Assembly (NCBI GenBank): GCA_963921935.1
Contig: OY998175.1
Location: 262,501,709 to 262,565,708 of the forward strand
Length of the DNA: 64,000 nucleotides
Direction of reading: 5' to 3'
DNA from: Galeruca laticollis
Lineage: Eukaryota; Arthropoda; Insecta; Coleoptera; Chrysomelidae
In this document: one piece after another, positions 8,999 through 19,644 of the stretch
Position numbering within the stretch: position 1 is the first letter of the stretch
How the letters are laid out: every line of letters starts with the position of its first letter
Notes under the pieces: generated by a model
What the model saw: only the letters and a program-made list of their open reading frames with translations
What the model was told of the DNA's origin: nothing
Database searches by the model: none
Made by a program: the position numbers and the translations under genes

Positions 8999-9281
8999 AT
9001 AACCTCCCCGCCGGTACAACCACCCTCCGGTCCTATTCCAGATGACACTAACTAAAGACTTTCTACCCCCGTTTCGACATTTTCACTGCCTGATCACCTA
9101 GTTACGTTCCACCGGAGTCGAGGATCTTGTTGCGTTCTATCAATAAAGATATTAACTATCAGTTTATTTTATTGCTTTATTATCCTTAGCATTCTTGCAT
9201 CCGCTTAAAAGAGCCCTTATAAGTATTACCAGGGTTACTGACAAGTGCTTGTTTGTTTAGAAGTAACATCGATTGGCTACC
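8999..9281 (+). other. spacer between ORF3 and ORF4
   Basis: It holds an AATAAA at 9142-9147 that could end an ORF3 transcript. At 9248-9260 the sequence TTGTTTGTTTAG forms a pyrimidine-rich tract ending in AG, a candidate splice acceptor 21 bp before the ORF4 ATG. No ORF of note. Confidence 0.4.
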
Positions 9282-9923
9282 ATGAGCTCCGCTGTTCCCA
9301 TGGACGTACTCCATCTGTCCGATACTGATAGCCTTCCCGAGGACCGAGACGAGATGAATCCGTCAGCGCTGTCCGAGTATCAGGAGGACCAGACGAATCA
9401 GAGTGGCCGGGACCCCCTCAGGATGAGTATCCCCGCGATGATCCGGTATGCGTCCGAAGTCTGGTACCGTCGTCCGGATGAAACCCCAGCCAACCACCTT
9501 CGCCCGGGGGTCCATTGTGACCGGAACCATGGAAAGACGCGCACCTTCATCCCCATAGCGCCGGATCTGTGTTGGAAATGCGGCACTTCAGGTCACCGTC
9601 GAGAGAGTTGTAGAAGACCATCGATTCTGTTCTGTTCCCGATGTGGACTCATCGGTCAGATGTCCCGAGATTGTCCGTGTGAAGGACCCAACCCCCGTAC
9701 TCGATCAGTAGCCGTCCAGACCCACTTCGCAACTGGCTTCCGCCAACCTCGGGAGACGCGAGATGCCGGAATTCAGTGCAACCTAGGCACTGAACACCCC
9801 AGGCCCATCCGAAGAGTCGTGGAACTGCCCTGCCGATTATATCGCCGACAGGCATCCCAAGGAAGAGGACCTCTACCCGTAACTCAATCTACTACCACCC
9901 GACGCAGGATTTCCGGAGTCTAA
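9282..9923 (+). CDS. ORF4, protein with a second Gag-type double zinc knuckle
   Basis: The frame is open from a TTG at 9273, but ATG 9282 in the context ACCATGA is the sensible start (213 residues). The N-terminal part is acidic (DTDSLPEDRDE). Residues 97-110 are CWKCGTSGHRRESC (CX2CX4HX4C), then a 7-residue spacer ending LFCSRC, then a second knuckle (118-131) whose histidine position is glutamine, ending SRDCPC. Gag of the same element has the same 14-7-14 layout and a matching FCSRC...SRDC second finger lacking its histidine. ORF4 therefore most likely arose by duplication of the nucleocapsid module, long ago judging by divergence. The C-terminal third is Arg-rich. Single-stranded nucleic acid binding is the expected activity; the role is unknown. 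Confidence 0.8.
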   Translation: MSSAVPMDVLHLSDTDSLPEDRDEMNPSALSEYQEDQTNQSGRDPLRMSIPAMIRYASEVWYRRPDETPANHLRPGVHCDRNHGKTRTFIPIAPDLCWKCGTSGHRRESCRRPSILFCSRCGLIGQMSRDCPCEGPNPRTRSVAVQTHFATGFRQPRETRDAGIQCNLGTEHPRPIRRVVELPCRLYRRQASQGRGPLPVTQSTTTRRRISGV

Positions 9924-9998
9924 AACGAACAAGTGACGTTCCCATAGAAAGTAATTGCTAAGTATTTTGTATTTTATTTAATAGTAAGATTTGTATCT

Positions 9999-10050
9999 AA
10001 AAAAAAAATTTAATGAACGAAATCTGCGCTTTCGTTCATTAATTTTTTTT
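9999..10050 (+). promoter_or_regulatory. strong hairpin just upstream of the polypurine tract
   Basis: AATGAACGAAA (10012-10022) pairs with TTTCGTTCATT (10030-10040) across a 7-base loop, and the stem is extended by an A-run and a T-run. It lies in the 3' untranslated stretch between ORF4 and the 3' LTR. It could be an RNA export or stability element or an intrinsic structure for plus-strand priming; this is inference. Confidence 0.7.
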
Positions 10051-10054
10051 TACC

Positions 10055-10069
10055 GAAGTAAAAGGGGTG
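10055..10069 (+). promoter_or_regulatory. polypurine tract
   Basis: GAAGTAAAAGGGGTG runs directly into the TGTAAC of the 3' LTR. A purine run at this position is the plus-strand DNA primer in LTR retrotransposons. Confidence 0.85.
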
Positions 10070-13000
10070 TGTAACGAGTTATCTTTTTTGAAGCATTGTA
10101 TGATTTTGTTCCGATGGTATTTTAAGTTTAATAAGTGAATATAACTCGTTACTTACTTTCCAACTCTGTTTTCTGGTACCGTTTCAAGCCTTAATATTAA
10201 TTTAAGTATTTATTTCATTAATAACCGAAAAGCCGTGATTTATCATTTAAGGAAAAACATAAAATGTAATAGATTCCACTTTTCAAAATTTAAATTATCA
10301 AGGACGCCCGGTATATAAACTATTTTATTTAAAATCGGAGTCGTTCCGTACAAATAGAAATACTTCTTGCTGTAATTAAATCGATTTTCCCTCACCACCG
10401 ATATTGCCAAAATTTAGGTAGGAAGTAAATTATAAATTCAAAAACCGAGCGTTAAAAAGGCATTAGATTATGTGTTGATTGATTATATTAATTATTAAGT
10501 GATCGGCGATTAAAATTTATTGTTTTGATTTTTGAAGTTATCATTCGGGTTTTGATACTCAGTTATTATTTTCGGTTAGCGAAATAAAGTTTTCATTTTC
10601 GGTATTACAATAAAGATTTTGTTCAGTTGTTTGGTAAAATTTATTATAGTGAAATATAATTTGGCCGTAGATCGAGTGTCCGACCGTCCAGGTTTTCTTC
10701 CAAGTAAGTGGAAATTATTTTATACACCCGATAAAGCATTTCACCGAGTTTCAAAGTTTTATATTTTAATTTCCAAAAACAATTTAGCAGTTTGGTTATC
10801 AAGAATATAATTCCGTATTTTGGTAAAGCCGATAGCCGGTAGTTTTTTTGAAGCAATAAAAACAATCCTATTCACGGTTTTTATTATCACGTTCTGTATA
10901 TTGTTTCTCTGAAATTAGAGTCTGATGGAAATATCATTTTGATTTTAAATTTTAGGAATAGTTCCGTATTTAAAATATTATTCCGTATTTTTATAAGACT
11001 GATAAGCCGTTATTTTTTTTTTCGAAACGATAAAAAACCCAAAGTTATTTACAGTTTTTCTATCACCACGTTTTGTATATTGTTTCTTTGGAATTCCGGT
11101 CTGAGCCTTCAATACATTGAAGTAGCATTTTGATTTAAAATTTTTTTTTGGCGATACAGATTGTTATACCTAGTGTCCCACTTAAATACCCAAATACATA
11201 TTAGATTCAAGTTGCATTCTAAGACATAGTTTTATTTTACTATTATTTGGGAAACCGCTGTTCTACTCTCCGACCAGTATTTTAAAATAGTTTTAGCACG
11301 TAATTTAATTTGATTTGAAAAGTTGTTAGTTTTTTTTTGATATAAACGAGTCTTTTCACATTTTTCCATCTTTCCCGATTGATTATCCCTACCGCTAAAA
11401 TATAAAATTTAAAGTATCAATTTCCCTGTATAAAAATTAGATTCTCAATCGAGTACGAGGCCGATGCCACTGATCGCTTGAAAATCTAATTTAGTTTGAT
11501 TTGAAGGTTTAAAGTGTCAATTTCCCTGTATAAAAATTAGATTCTCAATCGAGTACGAGGCCGATGCCACTGATCGCTTGGTAATCTAATTTAAATTTGT
11601 TAGTTTCTTTTGTTATAAACTAGGCTTTTCACATTTTTCCATCTTTCCCGATTGACTATCCCTACCGCTAAAATATAAAAATTTAAAGTGTCAATTTCCC
11701 TGTATAAAAATTAGATTCTCAATCGAGTACGAGGCCGATGCCACTGATCGCTTGGTAATCTAATTTAGTTTGATTTGAAAATTTAAAGTGTCAATTTCCC
11801 TGTATAAAAATTAGATTCTCAATCGAGTACGAGGCCGATGCCACTGATCGCTTGGTAATCTAATTTAAATTTGTTAGTTTCTTTTGTTATAAACTAGGCT
11901 TTTCACATTTTTCCATCTTTCCCGATTGACTATCCCTACCGCTAAAATATAAAAATTTAAAGTGTCAATTTCCCTGTATAAAAATTAGATTCTCAATCGA
12001 GTACGAGGCCGATGCCACTGATCGCTTGGTAATCTAATTTAGTTTGATTTGAAAATTTAAAGTGTCAATTTCCCTGTATAAAAATTGGATTCTCAATCGA
12101 GTACGAGGCCGATGCCACTGATCGCTTGGTAATCTAATTTAAAATTTGTTAGTTTTTTTTTCGATATAAACGAGTCTTTTCACATTTTTCCATCTTTCCC
12201 GATAGATTATCCCTACCGCTAGAATATAAAATTTAAAGTATCAATTTCCCTGTATAAAAATGAGATTCTCAATCGAGTACGAGGCCGATGCCACTGATCG
12301 CTTGAAAATCTAATTTAGTTTGATTTGAAAGTTTAAAGTGTCAATTTCCCTGTATAAAAATTAGATTCTCAATCGAGTACGAGGCCGATGCCACTGATCG
12401 CTTGGTAATCTAATTTAAATTTGTTAGTTTCTTTTGTTATAAACTAGGCTTTTCACATTTTTTTTTTCTTTCATCTTTCCCGATTGACTATCCCTACCGT
12501 GGAAATATAAAGTTTAAAGTGTCAATGTCCCTGTATAAAATTTAGACTCTCAATCAAGTACAAAGCCGATGCCACTGATTGCTTGGTAATCCAATTTAAC
12601 TTCTTTAGTTTCTTTCGTTATAAACTGGTCTGGTCACATTTTTCCATCTATCCCGATTAACCATCCCTACCGCGAAAATAGTTTTATTCCGTGGACTACC
12701 GTGATAGGTAATTATTGTTTTTATTGCTGCTTACCGCATAATTTACCAAAACTGCTTATACCGCTTCCGCTGTTATTAACAAATTGCATTTGCTTGTTTA
12801 CACCTGTTTTATTGTGTCATTGCTCACATTCCTTAATACCGGCAAATTTCGCATGGTGCATAATAACATAAGGCTTGAACATTTTTGCTTACTGTTGATA
12901 TATTGAATTGATTCGGTACCGTTTGATCAGAAATTGTTGAATAATAATCTGTATGTGTACATATTAAGTAAGTCTTGTAATATACCAATAAATACGATCA

Positions 13001-13288
13001 GCGTTTTCTTAATATACCGTAGCATCACCGTCTAAGGTTTATAGGTTCTGTAGGTGTGTTAAATTCAACGAGACCCCTGGAATTTTCCGTAACCTCCATC
13101 TGAGGCTACCTGGAACTCTTGACGCCGAGGGTCAAGGGGCCGTGGAGTAAACCACGTAAAATAATCTGGCGCCCGAGTATTTGTTTTGCAAGAGAACTTT
13201 GCATCGAGGGTGTCCAAAGTGACGCGTCAGTCGCTAAAAACCTGCGCGAGAGGTGGAGAAGGAGCGAGCGGCAGGAAAGCGCGTCACA
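10070..13288 (+). repeat. 3' LTR (3,219 bp)
   Basis: It is near-identical to 143-2812 outside the array. The extra 549 bp comes almost entirely from the array, which has nine cores here against five in the 5' LTR. It ends GTCACA and is followed by the ATGT target duplication. Confidence 0.93.
11353..12681 (+). repeat. tandem array in 3' LTR, 9 core copies
   Basis: GAGTACGAGG cores start at 11451, 11551, 11725, 11825, 11999, 12099, 12275, 12375 and, degenerate, 12556. Spacing alternates 100 and 174-181 bp, exactly two higher-order units more than the 5' LTR. Confidence 0.85.
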
Positions 13289-13292
13289 ATGT
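13289..13292. repeat. right target-site duplication ATGT
   Basis: Matches 139-142. Confidence 0.85.
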
Positions 13293-13922
13293 ATACGAAA
13301 TTTCTATAACTATTTATCGTTTGTATGAACACACATTTATTAGTGCATATAATTTATTGTGTATCATTAAAAAAGTTCAATAGATGTTACCAGCGAGCCA
13401 GATCGACGCATACGAGCAGACTCACGTGGGAGAAAAAATCATGCTACATATATACAGGGATGATTAAAAGTATATTTACATTGAAAATTATGAGTTTGAA
13501 AAATGTTAAGATAGCTAGGGAAATTATAGAAATATTATAGCAATTATATTTTCATGAAAAACATTTTTGCACGTTCATTAAAAAAAATAGTATGTGAAAC
13601 TCTTATCACAATTACATGTTGTAGTACTCGTGCTTTGCGTAACGAACCGCGAAGCAATCGGCACTCGTACTAGAAAATGAGTAATTGCGACACTTCTTTT
13701 ACAATATACAGTTCCCACGGCAGTTTGTCCACAACACAGACATTTATATGGAGAATCAACTAAAGTCGTCAAAAACTTAGTTGGCTACTGTTCAGCTCTA
13801 AATAGTTATCACAACTGTCATATTATAGAAATTTATTAAATTTTTAAGGTATTTTATATTCGTACTTTGATAAAAATTGGAATTTCCGTTCAATATAATT
13901 TTAATAAGATATAATTCACCTA
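13293..13922. other. no gene recognised; partial foldback sequence
   Basis: AT-rich. At 13618-13672 the pieces GTACTCGTGC and GCACTCGTAC recall the palindromic MITE family seen at 17030 and 20985. Short ORFs show nothing recognisable. Confidence 0.4.
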
Positions 13923-14140
13923 TTAACCCATTAGTACATGAAGTTATAAAGTATTCGATTTTTTGGATTTTTTCTATGCAATATTTTAAAATACATATAA
14001 AAGTAGGTAAAAAAATGTAAAAATGAATTTAGTATTTCTTATTACCCCAATTTTAAATGTCCCTCCAAAGGGACTCCATGCAAACTGAACATAAAACAAG
14101 TGCAAACTGAAAAGTATTAAAACATAAATTATAAATAATT

Positions 14141-15892
14141 TTAATTAGTATGATAACCTTCAAAGCAAAATTTAGGATGAAGTCCACAATCACATTTTAC
14201 ACAAATAAAATTTGATTTTTTTTTGCACACTTGGCACCTTCTGTCCGTTTCATTATAGCGAACCATGTGGCCTATGTTGTCAAATCTAGAAGCAACGGGA
14301 TGTGGTAGTGTAGTTTTTCCTCGGCTTGGTTTTTTGCCATATGTTTAAAGGAAACTAAGTGCTATATATCTGCGAAACACTAGTAGTGAGGCACAGTTAG
14401 GATTATTTGGCATCATTTTTTTCATCCAAATCCATGAATTTGACACACTGGCATCTAACAAGTACGACACTATTGGCCAATACCATTTTCTTTGTCGCAT
14501 TCTGGTTCTATATACTGCAATAAGTCCATCCATTATATCGACCCCTCCCATATTTTTATTATAATTCGCAATAATTTGCAGTTGTGTAATCTGCTTTTTA
14601 CTTTTGGAGTCCTTACACCACCTAGAAGTTGTTACAATATCATTAGACTCGAAATTTGTTGCTACAGTGACAACTTTATTATCCTTCCATGGCACAAAAG
14701 TGACATTTTCGCATGACATAAAGTAACATGTTCCCCTTGGTTTGTCTTTCCAAAATTTTACATCAGGAAATGGGCATTTTTCTGTTCGGTCCTGTCTCAC
14801 AGTTCCAGTGGCGCATATATTGTTTTCAGACAAGTGCTGTAATAAGCGTAAGCTCGTAAAATAATTATCGAAAAAAATTCTATGTCCATTATCGGCAGGA
14901 ATTTCTGCTTTCTGAAGCAGTGACATCACCACATCTCCTCCAAGTCCAAAAACCTTTTATGAGTTTGATTTTCCAGTATAAATCTCAAAGTTAATCATAT
15001 ACCCATTACTATTACAAATTGCCCAATTTTTGTAACCAAAACGTATAGGTTTTCCCTTTATATACTGTTTGGCGTAATGTTTGCCATAATATGGAATCAT
15101 GCATTCGTCAATTGATAAAGCTTCTTCTAATCCACCATGTCGTTTAAAATTTTCATTGAGTGCATCTATTAGTGGACGAATTTTGTAAAGTCTGTCACTT
15201 GTATCCAATTTAGCATTGTCATTGAAGTGCATATGATGTAACAAAGTTTCGAATCTATTCAAGCGCATACTGTTAGATAACATTTTTGGCACATCTTCTG
15301 TTGAATGCCAGTACATTCTTTTGTGAGGGTATTTGCCATATCCAGATAACAGCATTCCACCCAATAAAACGAAAAACTCATCCTTTTTGAACTGCAAATC
15401 CCTATTTTTTTGTTGTGCAAATAGATTTGTTTCTTCTACAATTTTAGATGTAAGATTTTCATAGAAAAATAAAAGAAAAAAATCTACAGGTGTCTGGGCA
15501 GATTTAGCTTCTGAAGAAGACTCTTTAGGTACAAAAATTCGATTTGCTGAAAAATCAGGAGCAGCGCCTGTCCAACTATGAAGCTTCTTTTTTGGACCTG
15601 ACTGACTGGTGGTGGCATTGGATAAATCAGGAGCAGCGCCTTTCCAACTATGAAGCTTCTTTTTTGGACCTGACTGACTGGTGGTGGCATTGGATAAATC
15701 ATGAGTTTCAGGATGAGCAAATAGTAGTTGTTCTGGTAAAGATTCCTGTATGTCATCTAGATTATTTTCTTCTTGAGATATTTCACAATTTAGTTTTAGT
15801 ATACCACGACATAAATGATTTATGTCACCAATATATTCATCATCCGATTTGTCGCTGTCTTCCTCTGTATCTGATCCACGGTCAACAGGCGG

Positions 15893-15895
<3 letters not shown>
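14141..15895 (-). pseudogene. piggyBac transposase with two in-frame TAA stops
   Basis: The enzyme excises and inserts the element at TTAA with a DDE/DDD RNase H-fold domain. One frame runs from an acidic N-terminus (DTEEDSDKSDDEY just after the TA tract) through WTGAAPDFSANRIFVP, the catalytic-domain blocks (SIDECMIPYYGKHY, FFDNYFTSL, NKNMGGVDIMD), to a Cys/His-rich C-terminus with CX2C pairs ending near 14141. Only two stops break it: TAA at 14957-14959, after the YTGKS block, and TAA at 14345-14347, before the zinc domain. The true N-terminus is obscured by the TA microsatellite. As it stands the gene is dead unless the stops are read through or are sequence errors. Confidence 0.9.
15553..15696 (-). 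repeat. 72-bp in-frame tandem duplication in the piggyBac N-terminus
   Basis: Two 72-bp units starting at 15553 and 15625 differ at about one base and encode the same 24 residues twice (containing SQSGPKKKLHSW). This lysine patch looks like a nuclear localisation signal and is thereby doubled. Confidence 0.85.

Positions 15896-15949
<54 letters not shown>
15896..15949. repeat. (TA)n microsatellite
   Basis: A pure TA run of about 54 bp inside the N-terminal coding part of piggyBac 1. It shifts or disrupts the frame, and it marks the upstream limit of the readable transposase. Confidence 0.95.
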
Positions 15950-15951
<2 letters not shown>

Positions 15952-16414
15952 TGCATTTCGTTGATCCGCAGTAAAGATATAAGCTCGTAAAGGGGTAAAC
16001 TGGAAAAAAATATATTTATCAATAAGGTCCAGAGTACATTGAGTCCCTTATAGGGGACGACAAAAAACAAGGCTTACTGTCTCAAATAAAAAATATTTTG
16101 TTTGCAAAAAAATACAGTTATGATACTAAACCTTATAATTATGCATAGTTAAAAATTTAAAAAAGTAGCTCTATCATAATCCAAGATGAAAAATAAAAAC
16201 TTACCCGCCCTTCCTAGTAGAGTAAAGCGCGGGATCCATTATCACATAAAATAGACGAACAACCTCACACCTCTGCTAATTTATAAAGACTGACTGTATG
16301 TGGTCTTAAATCGAGTAACAAGAGCGATCACACTTCGAAAGTGAGGTTAGCAAGATGTAGACTTCGTAAAATAATAGCGTCCCTTTAGAGGAACTCGACG
16401 CACTAATGGGTTTA

Positions 16415-17029
16415 TATAAAAATATGGCAGTAGTGACAAAAAATGATAAAATGTCGTACTTCAAGTACCATAGCACCGGTTGTACTGGCTCTGGTGAGAT
16501 AAAAATCAATAGGGTTTATCTGTGACAAGTCCTTATCAATATTCAATCATAAAAATGGTGACTTATCGAACTCCTGAGGCTGTATCGTGCTAACAAGACA
16601 TGTAAGGAAAAACCGTTTTGTCGTGTTGTTGTTGATGGAAAACGTAAAAATAACTCAAAAAAAATTTCAAAATCGCAACTGTTTTTGGGGTAAACCAATA
16701 CTTTTCTCGCATATTAGATAGGTTGGGTGGAAACGTAATTATTGTTGCTAATAAAACCCTTTGGAAAAAGCACTTGAAGTCTTTATCGAAATAGTGACAG
16801 AAAATTCACCACAGATTAATGATCAACCCTCTATTTCTACAATTAATATAACAGAAAACTTACAAGTAAAACGACGCTCCGGGTTTGACCATGCAAAATT
16901 CTACGAATTTCACAATCAACTATAATTTTAAACAACATTATTTAACAGTTATGTTGTAGGATATTTAATTTTGCTAATCATTATATCATAATATTAAGTT
17001 ATATTGCATGTATTCTTCAAATTTTTGCA
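16415..17029. other. no gene recognised
   Basis: AT-rich sequence without long ORFs or recognisable protein similarity. Confidence 0.4.
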
Positions 17030-17135
17030 GTTGTAGAAAAAGTATAGTATGTAACATGTGGGGACAGTACTTTTCCAGCTCGTGAGAACAGTTGAACTCT
17101 CCCCACTTGTTGCACAATATACTGTTTTCTACAAC
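17030..17135. repeat. palindromic MITE, about 106 bp
   Basis: The left arm begins GTTGTAGAAAAAGTATAGTA and the right arm ends ATACTGTTTTCTACAAC; the arms are about 35 bp with few mismatches. It belongs with the copy at 20985-21125, which shares AGAAAAAGTATAGTATG. Confidence 0.7.
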
Positions 17136-18291
17136 CACTATTACTGTGGGAAGAGAACACGCTATGGCACTTTTCCGCACGAAAATGTCAATATCAAATT
17201 ATTTTTGGCCAAGTAGCCTTATCTATACAGTGAAACTCGTTGACAGGCACGAATATTACAATTATGGAAAACTTATTATCAAAGAAGGATACACTAGGCA
17301 AAACAATTCAAAATTGATCAGACTTGATCACGTTCACCTGCTTCTTCTATTTTTCAATATTCATTTTTTAAATTCTTCCTGTTCGAAGTTTAATTAAAAT
17401 ATAATTTACTCTTTCCTCTCAATAATAAACACGGTTGTAGGAAAAATATTGTGTACTCGTACGCAAAGCTCTTTTCCCACTCGCTGGATTTGAATCACAC
17501 GCCTTGCAGATCGTGCCACAAACTTCTGCGCTCGTGGGAAAACTACTATTCTTTTGGACCAAACAATTTCTTTACAAGTACATGTTTTCAGCGAATTTTC
17601 TCCTATTGAACTCGTATAAATGAGCATCTCAACGTCCTCATAAGTCCACCATTTAAAATTTAATAAACATAATTATGACCCAGGTCTGAATTCCGTTCTC
17701 TTGAAACCTGTTACTCATAAAAATTTTACTTTATTAGACTTCTTAGAGGAACTCGAAATTAAGTTTGAACTGAGTCGTAATAGTAATTGCGTTAATACAA
17801 ATGTGGACTTAGACATATACTTCATCCCTTTTCATAGGATTTTGTCGTGACTTTTTATCACGACGGCAGTGGCCTGATCATTTTTAGACAGTTCTATTAA
17901 AACCATAGAATATTGATGTTTGTAGTTCGCTCTCAATTTATTTTTGTCGTTTTCTCTGTCTTGTCACTTCATCTGTCAGAATGTGGTTGATATCACAGAT
18001 AACCCATAGATAGATAAGACACTGATTGTGGCGCCATCTAAAGAGCCTGTCGACTAAACAATTGAGGGATGTTGAAAAGATTTCTGTGATTTTAGGTGTT
18101 GGTGTTATATCCAAATCTACTGTAATTTAATAATCTTCTCTATTCCTGTTACTAAAACCGCATTTTGAACACGGGTTAGACATGCACAAAACGACTCTTT
18201 GAATACTAGCGTTCAAAATGCGAAAATTCACATCTCGATTATCTTTTGTTTTTTAAACGTCAAATCAAGAGTATCTTTTGTACGTTAAATT
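17136..18291. other. no gene recognised; possible MITE-like scrap at 17436-17550
   Basis: GTTGTAGGAAAAATATTGTG near 17436, with inverted TTTTCCCAC and GTGGGAAAA pieces at 17471 and 17534, looks like a diverged relative of the 17030 palindrome. Sequence just below 18291 may be decayed 3' piggyBac DNA. Confidence 0.35.
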
Positions 18292-19419
18292 TCATGTTCC
18301 ATGATGATTTTGTCGTTCTGTGTCATTTGATTTGTCAGTCACAGTACCTAAAAATGTGAGAGTGAAATCCATAAACAGAGTACGGACTATAGTAATACTG
18401 GTGAACCTGTTATCACGTGTCACATTTCTCTTAGTATGTATGATTTGTTTAACTAGTCCTTGAACAAGCGCTAAAGGAGAATTGTCCAACGAGTGAGGTC
18501 CATCCGGTTGCGTGCCAACATAAACCCCCAAATTGCTCATATGAAAGGTTTTGGAATCCACCATTGCAAAAATTTTCAAGCCATATTTATTTGACTTACT
18601 GGGAATGTATTGTTGAAAACTGCACCTTCCTCGAAACGCCTCTAGTTTTTCATCAATTGTCACATTTTGAAATGTCGTGTATGCAGATTTACACTTTTCA
18701 ACAAAAGAATCGAAGATATCCCTGATTGGAGCCAATTTGTCTGTAGAATTTCTTTCCAACCGTGTATCTATATCATCAAAGTGTAAACGTTGTAGTAGGA
18801 AGCTAAACCGAAATTGTGACATTGTAAGGCGGAATTGTTCAACACAAGTTCAATTGTTGTTCCGCAACTCTTTGACATTTAGACGACTTGACTTGAGCAT
18901 TCCTCCCAAATAGAGTAAGCTAATTAATGCCCGAATTTCAATCGCATCAGTTTCTTTCGCAAATCATTCACGGGCATAATTTTCTTGATTTCTCTCGATA
19001 TGTAGGTTTGTACATTGAACAATTTCCGCTACCATCGTATCATCAAAAAAATATTTTCAAAGGTCAACAGCGATTTTCAAAGTCTTTACAGGTGATTTAG
19101 CGACTGGTGAACGTGTAATTAGATTCTCTGAACGAAGCAGATTCTCTGATAGAAGCAGGAACTTGTTAAAACCATTCCGTTCTATCTTTTCCAGTAAAAA
19201 GGGTATTTGTGTATGATATTCTTCCTCACTTATTTCTGTTGCTTCTACTTCATCATCTGAAATTTGTTGTTCGGTGTCGGAGTTCTCAATTTGTTCTTCT
19301 ACATTATCTTCCTCATTATCGTAATCATGCAAATCATCATTCATTTCGTTTGCATCATCTTCGCTCAAACACTCTAGCATCAATTTGTTTAGTCTGTCCT
19401 GTTCTTGTTTGTACGACAT
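18292..19419 (-). pseudogene. piggyBac-like transposase 2, N-terminal and central parts
   Basis: The first ORF on the minus strand (start about 19419) is acidic (EDDANEMNDD, EEDNVEEQ) like the N-terminus of piggyBac-type transposases. Its stop is followed by broken frames with at least two more stops (TGA after NYARE and after LRNNN), then 18822-18292 with FRGRCSFQQYIPSKSNKYG and VDSKT, the block around the first catalytic aspartates. The C-terminal half with the last aspartate and zinc domain is missing. It is clearly related to the element at 61577 (FRGRCSFKQYIPSK there) and different from piggyBac 1. Non-functional. Confidence 0.85.
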
Positions 19420-19644
19420 TATAAGCTACTTCGACAACATGAAAACTTATTCAGTCGGCACTTATTTTTAGAATTAACACTAAAGCACCGTTGCACTCCA
19501 AATTCAAAACTGATGTTCTCTGTCTCTGAAACAGTGTCGAGGCATACTTCAATGGAAATGACCAGGTAGTATGGATCTTCGGATAAAATACGTATAAGAG
19601 ATGTCTGCGGAGTGAGAGTCCGCGCGGTAGTGTCGGAAGGTTAA
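19420..19644. mobile_element. right end of piggyBac-like element 2
   Basis: Sequence upstream of the transposase runs to TCGGAAGG followed by TTAA at 19641-19644, which fits a piggyBac terminus (inverted, CCTTCCGACAC). The opposite end was not found, in line with the truncated gene. Confidence 0.5.

Larger units (their letters stand above)
143..13288 (+). mobile_element. full-length Ty3/Gypsy LTR retrotransposon with two extra 3' ORFs
   Basis: The 13,146-bp element has TG...CA LTRs, a matching 4-bp target duplication, a primer binding site, a polypurine tract, gag, pol and two further ORFs. In the LTR parts I compared only scattered differences are visible (202 versus 10129, 365 versus 10292, 592 versus 10519, and poly-T length), so insertion looks recent, and gag and pol have no internal stops. 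LTRs of 2.7-3.2 kb with tandem repeats and a tRNA-Lys-type primer site recall the Osvaldo/Ulysses/Woot group of insect Ty3/Gypsy elements; that assignment is from memory and needs an RT tree. CCG is conspicuously common throughout compared with the flanks. Confidence 0.95.
13927..16410 (-). mobile_element. piggyBac-family element 1, nearly complete
   Basis: The ends read CCCATTAGTAC at 13927 and, inverted, CCCATTAGTGC ending at 16410. The left flank is TTAA (13923-13926) and the right flank TTTA (16411-16414), one base off the TTAA target that piggyBac duplicates. Subterminal copies of a CTCYAAAGGGAC motif lie near both ends (14061 and 16378). At 2,484 bp it is close to the 2.4 kb of the founding element. 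The transposase lies on the minus strand. Confidence 0.85.

Noticed and set aside
8569..9048. 159-codon minus-strand ORF across ORF3
   Set aside because: Shadow of the GC-rich ORF3; no start context or family resemblance.
15882..16070. ORF containing a long Ile-Tyr repeat
   Set aside because: Simple translation of the TA microsatellite; same for frames at 23072-23299 and 23561-23773.
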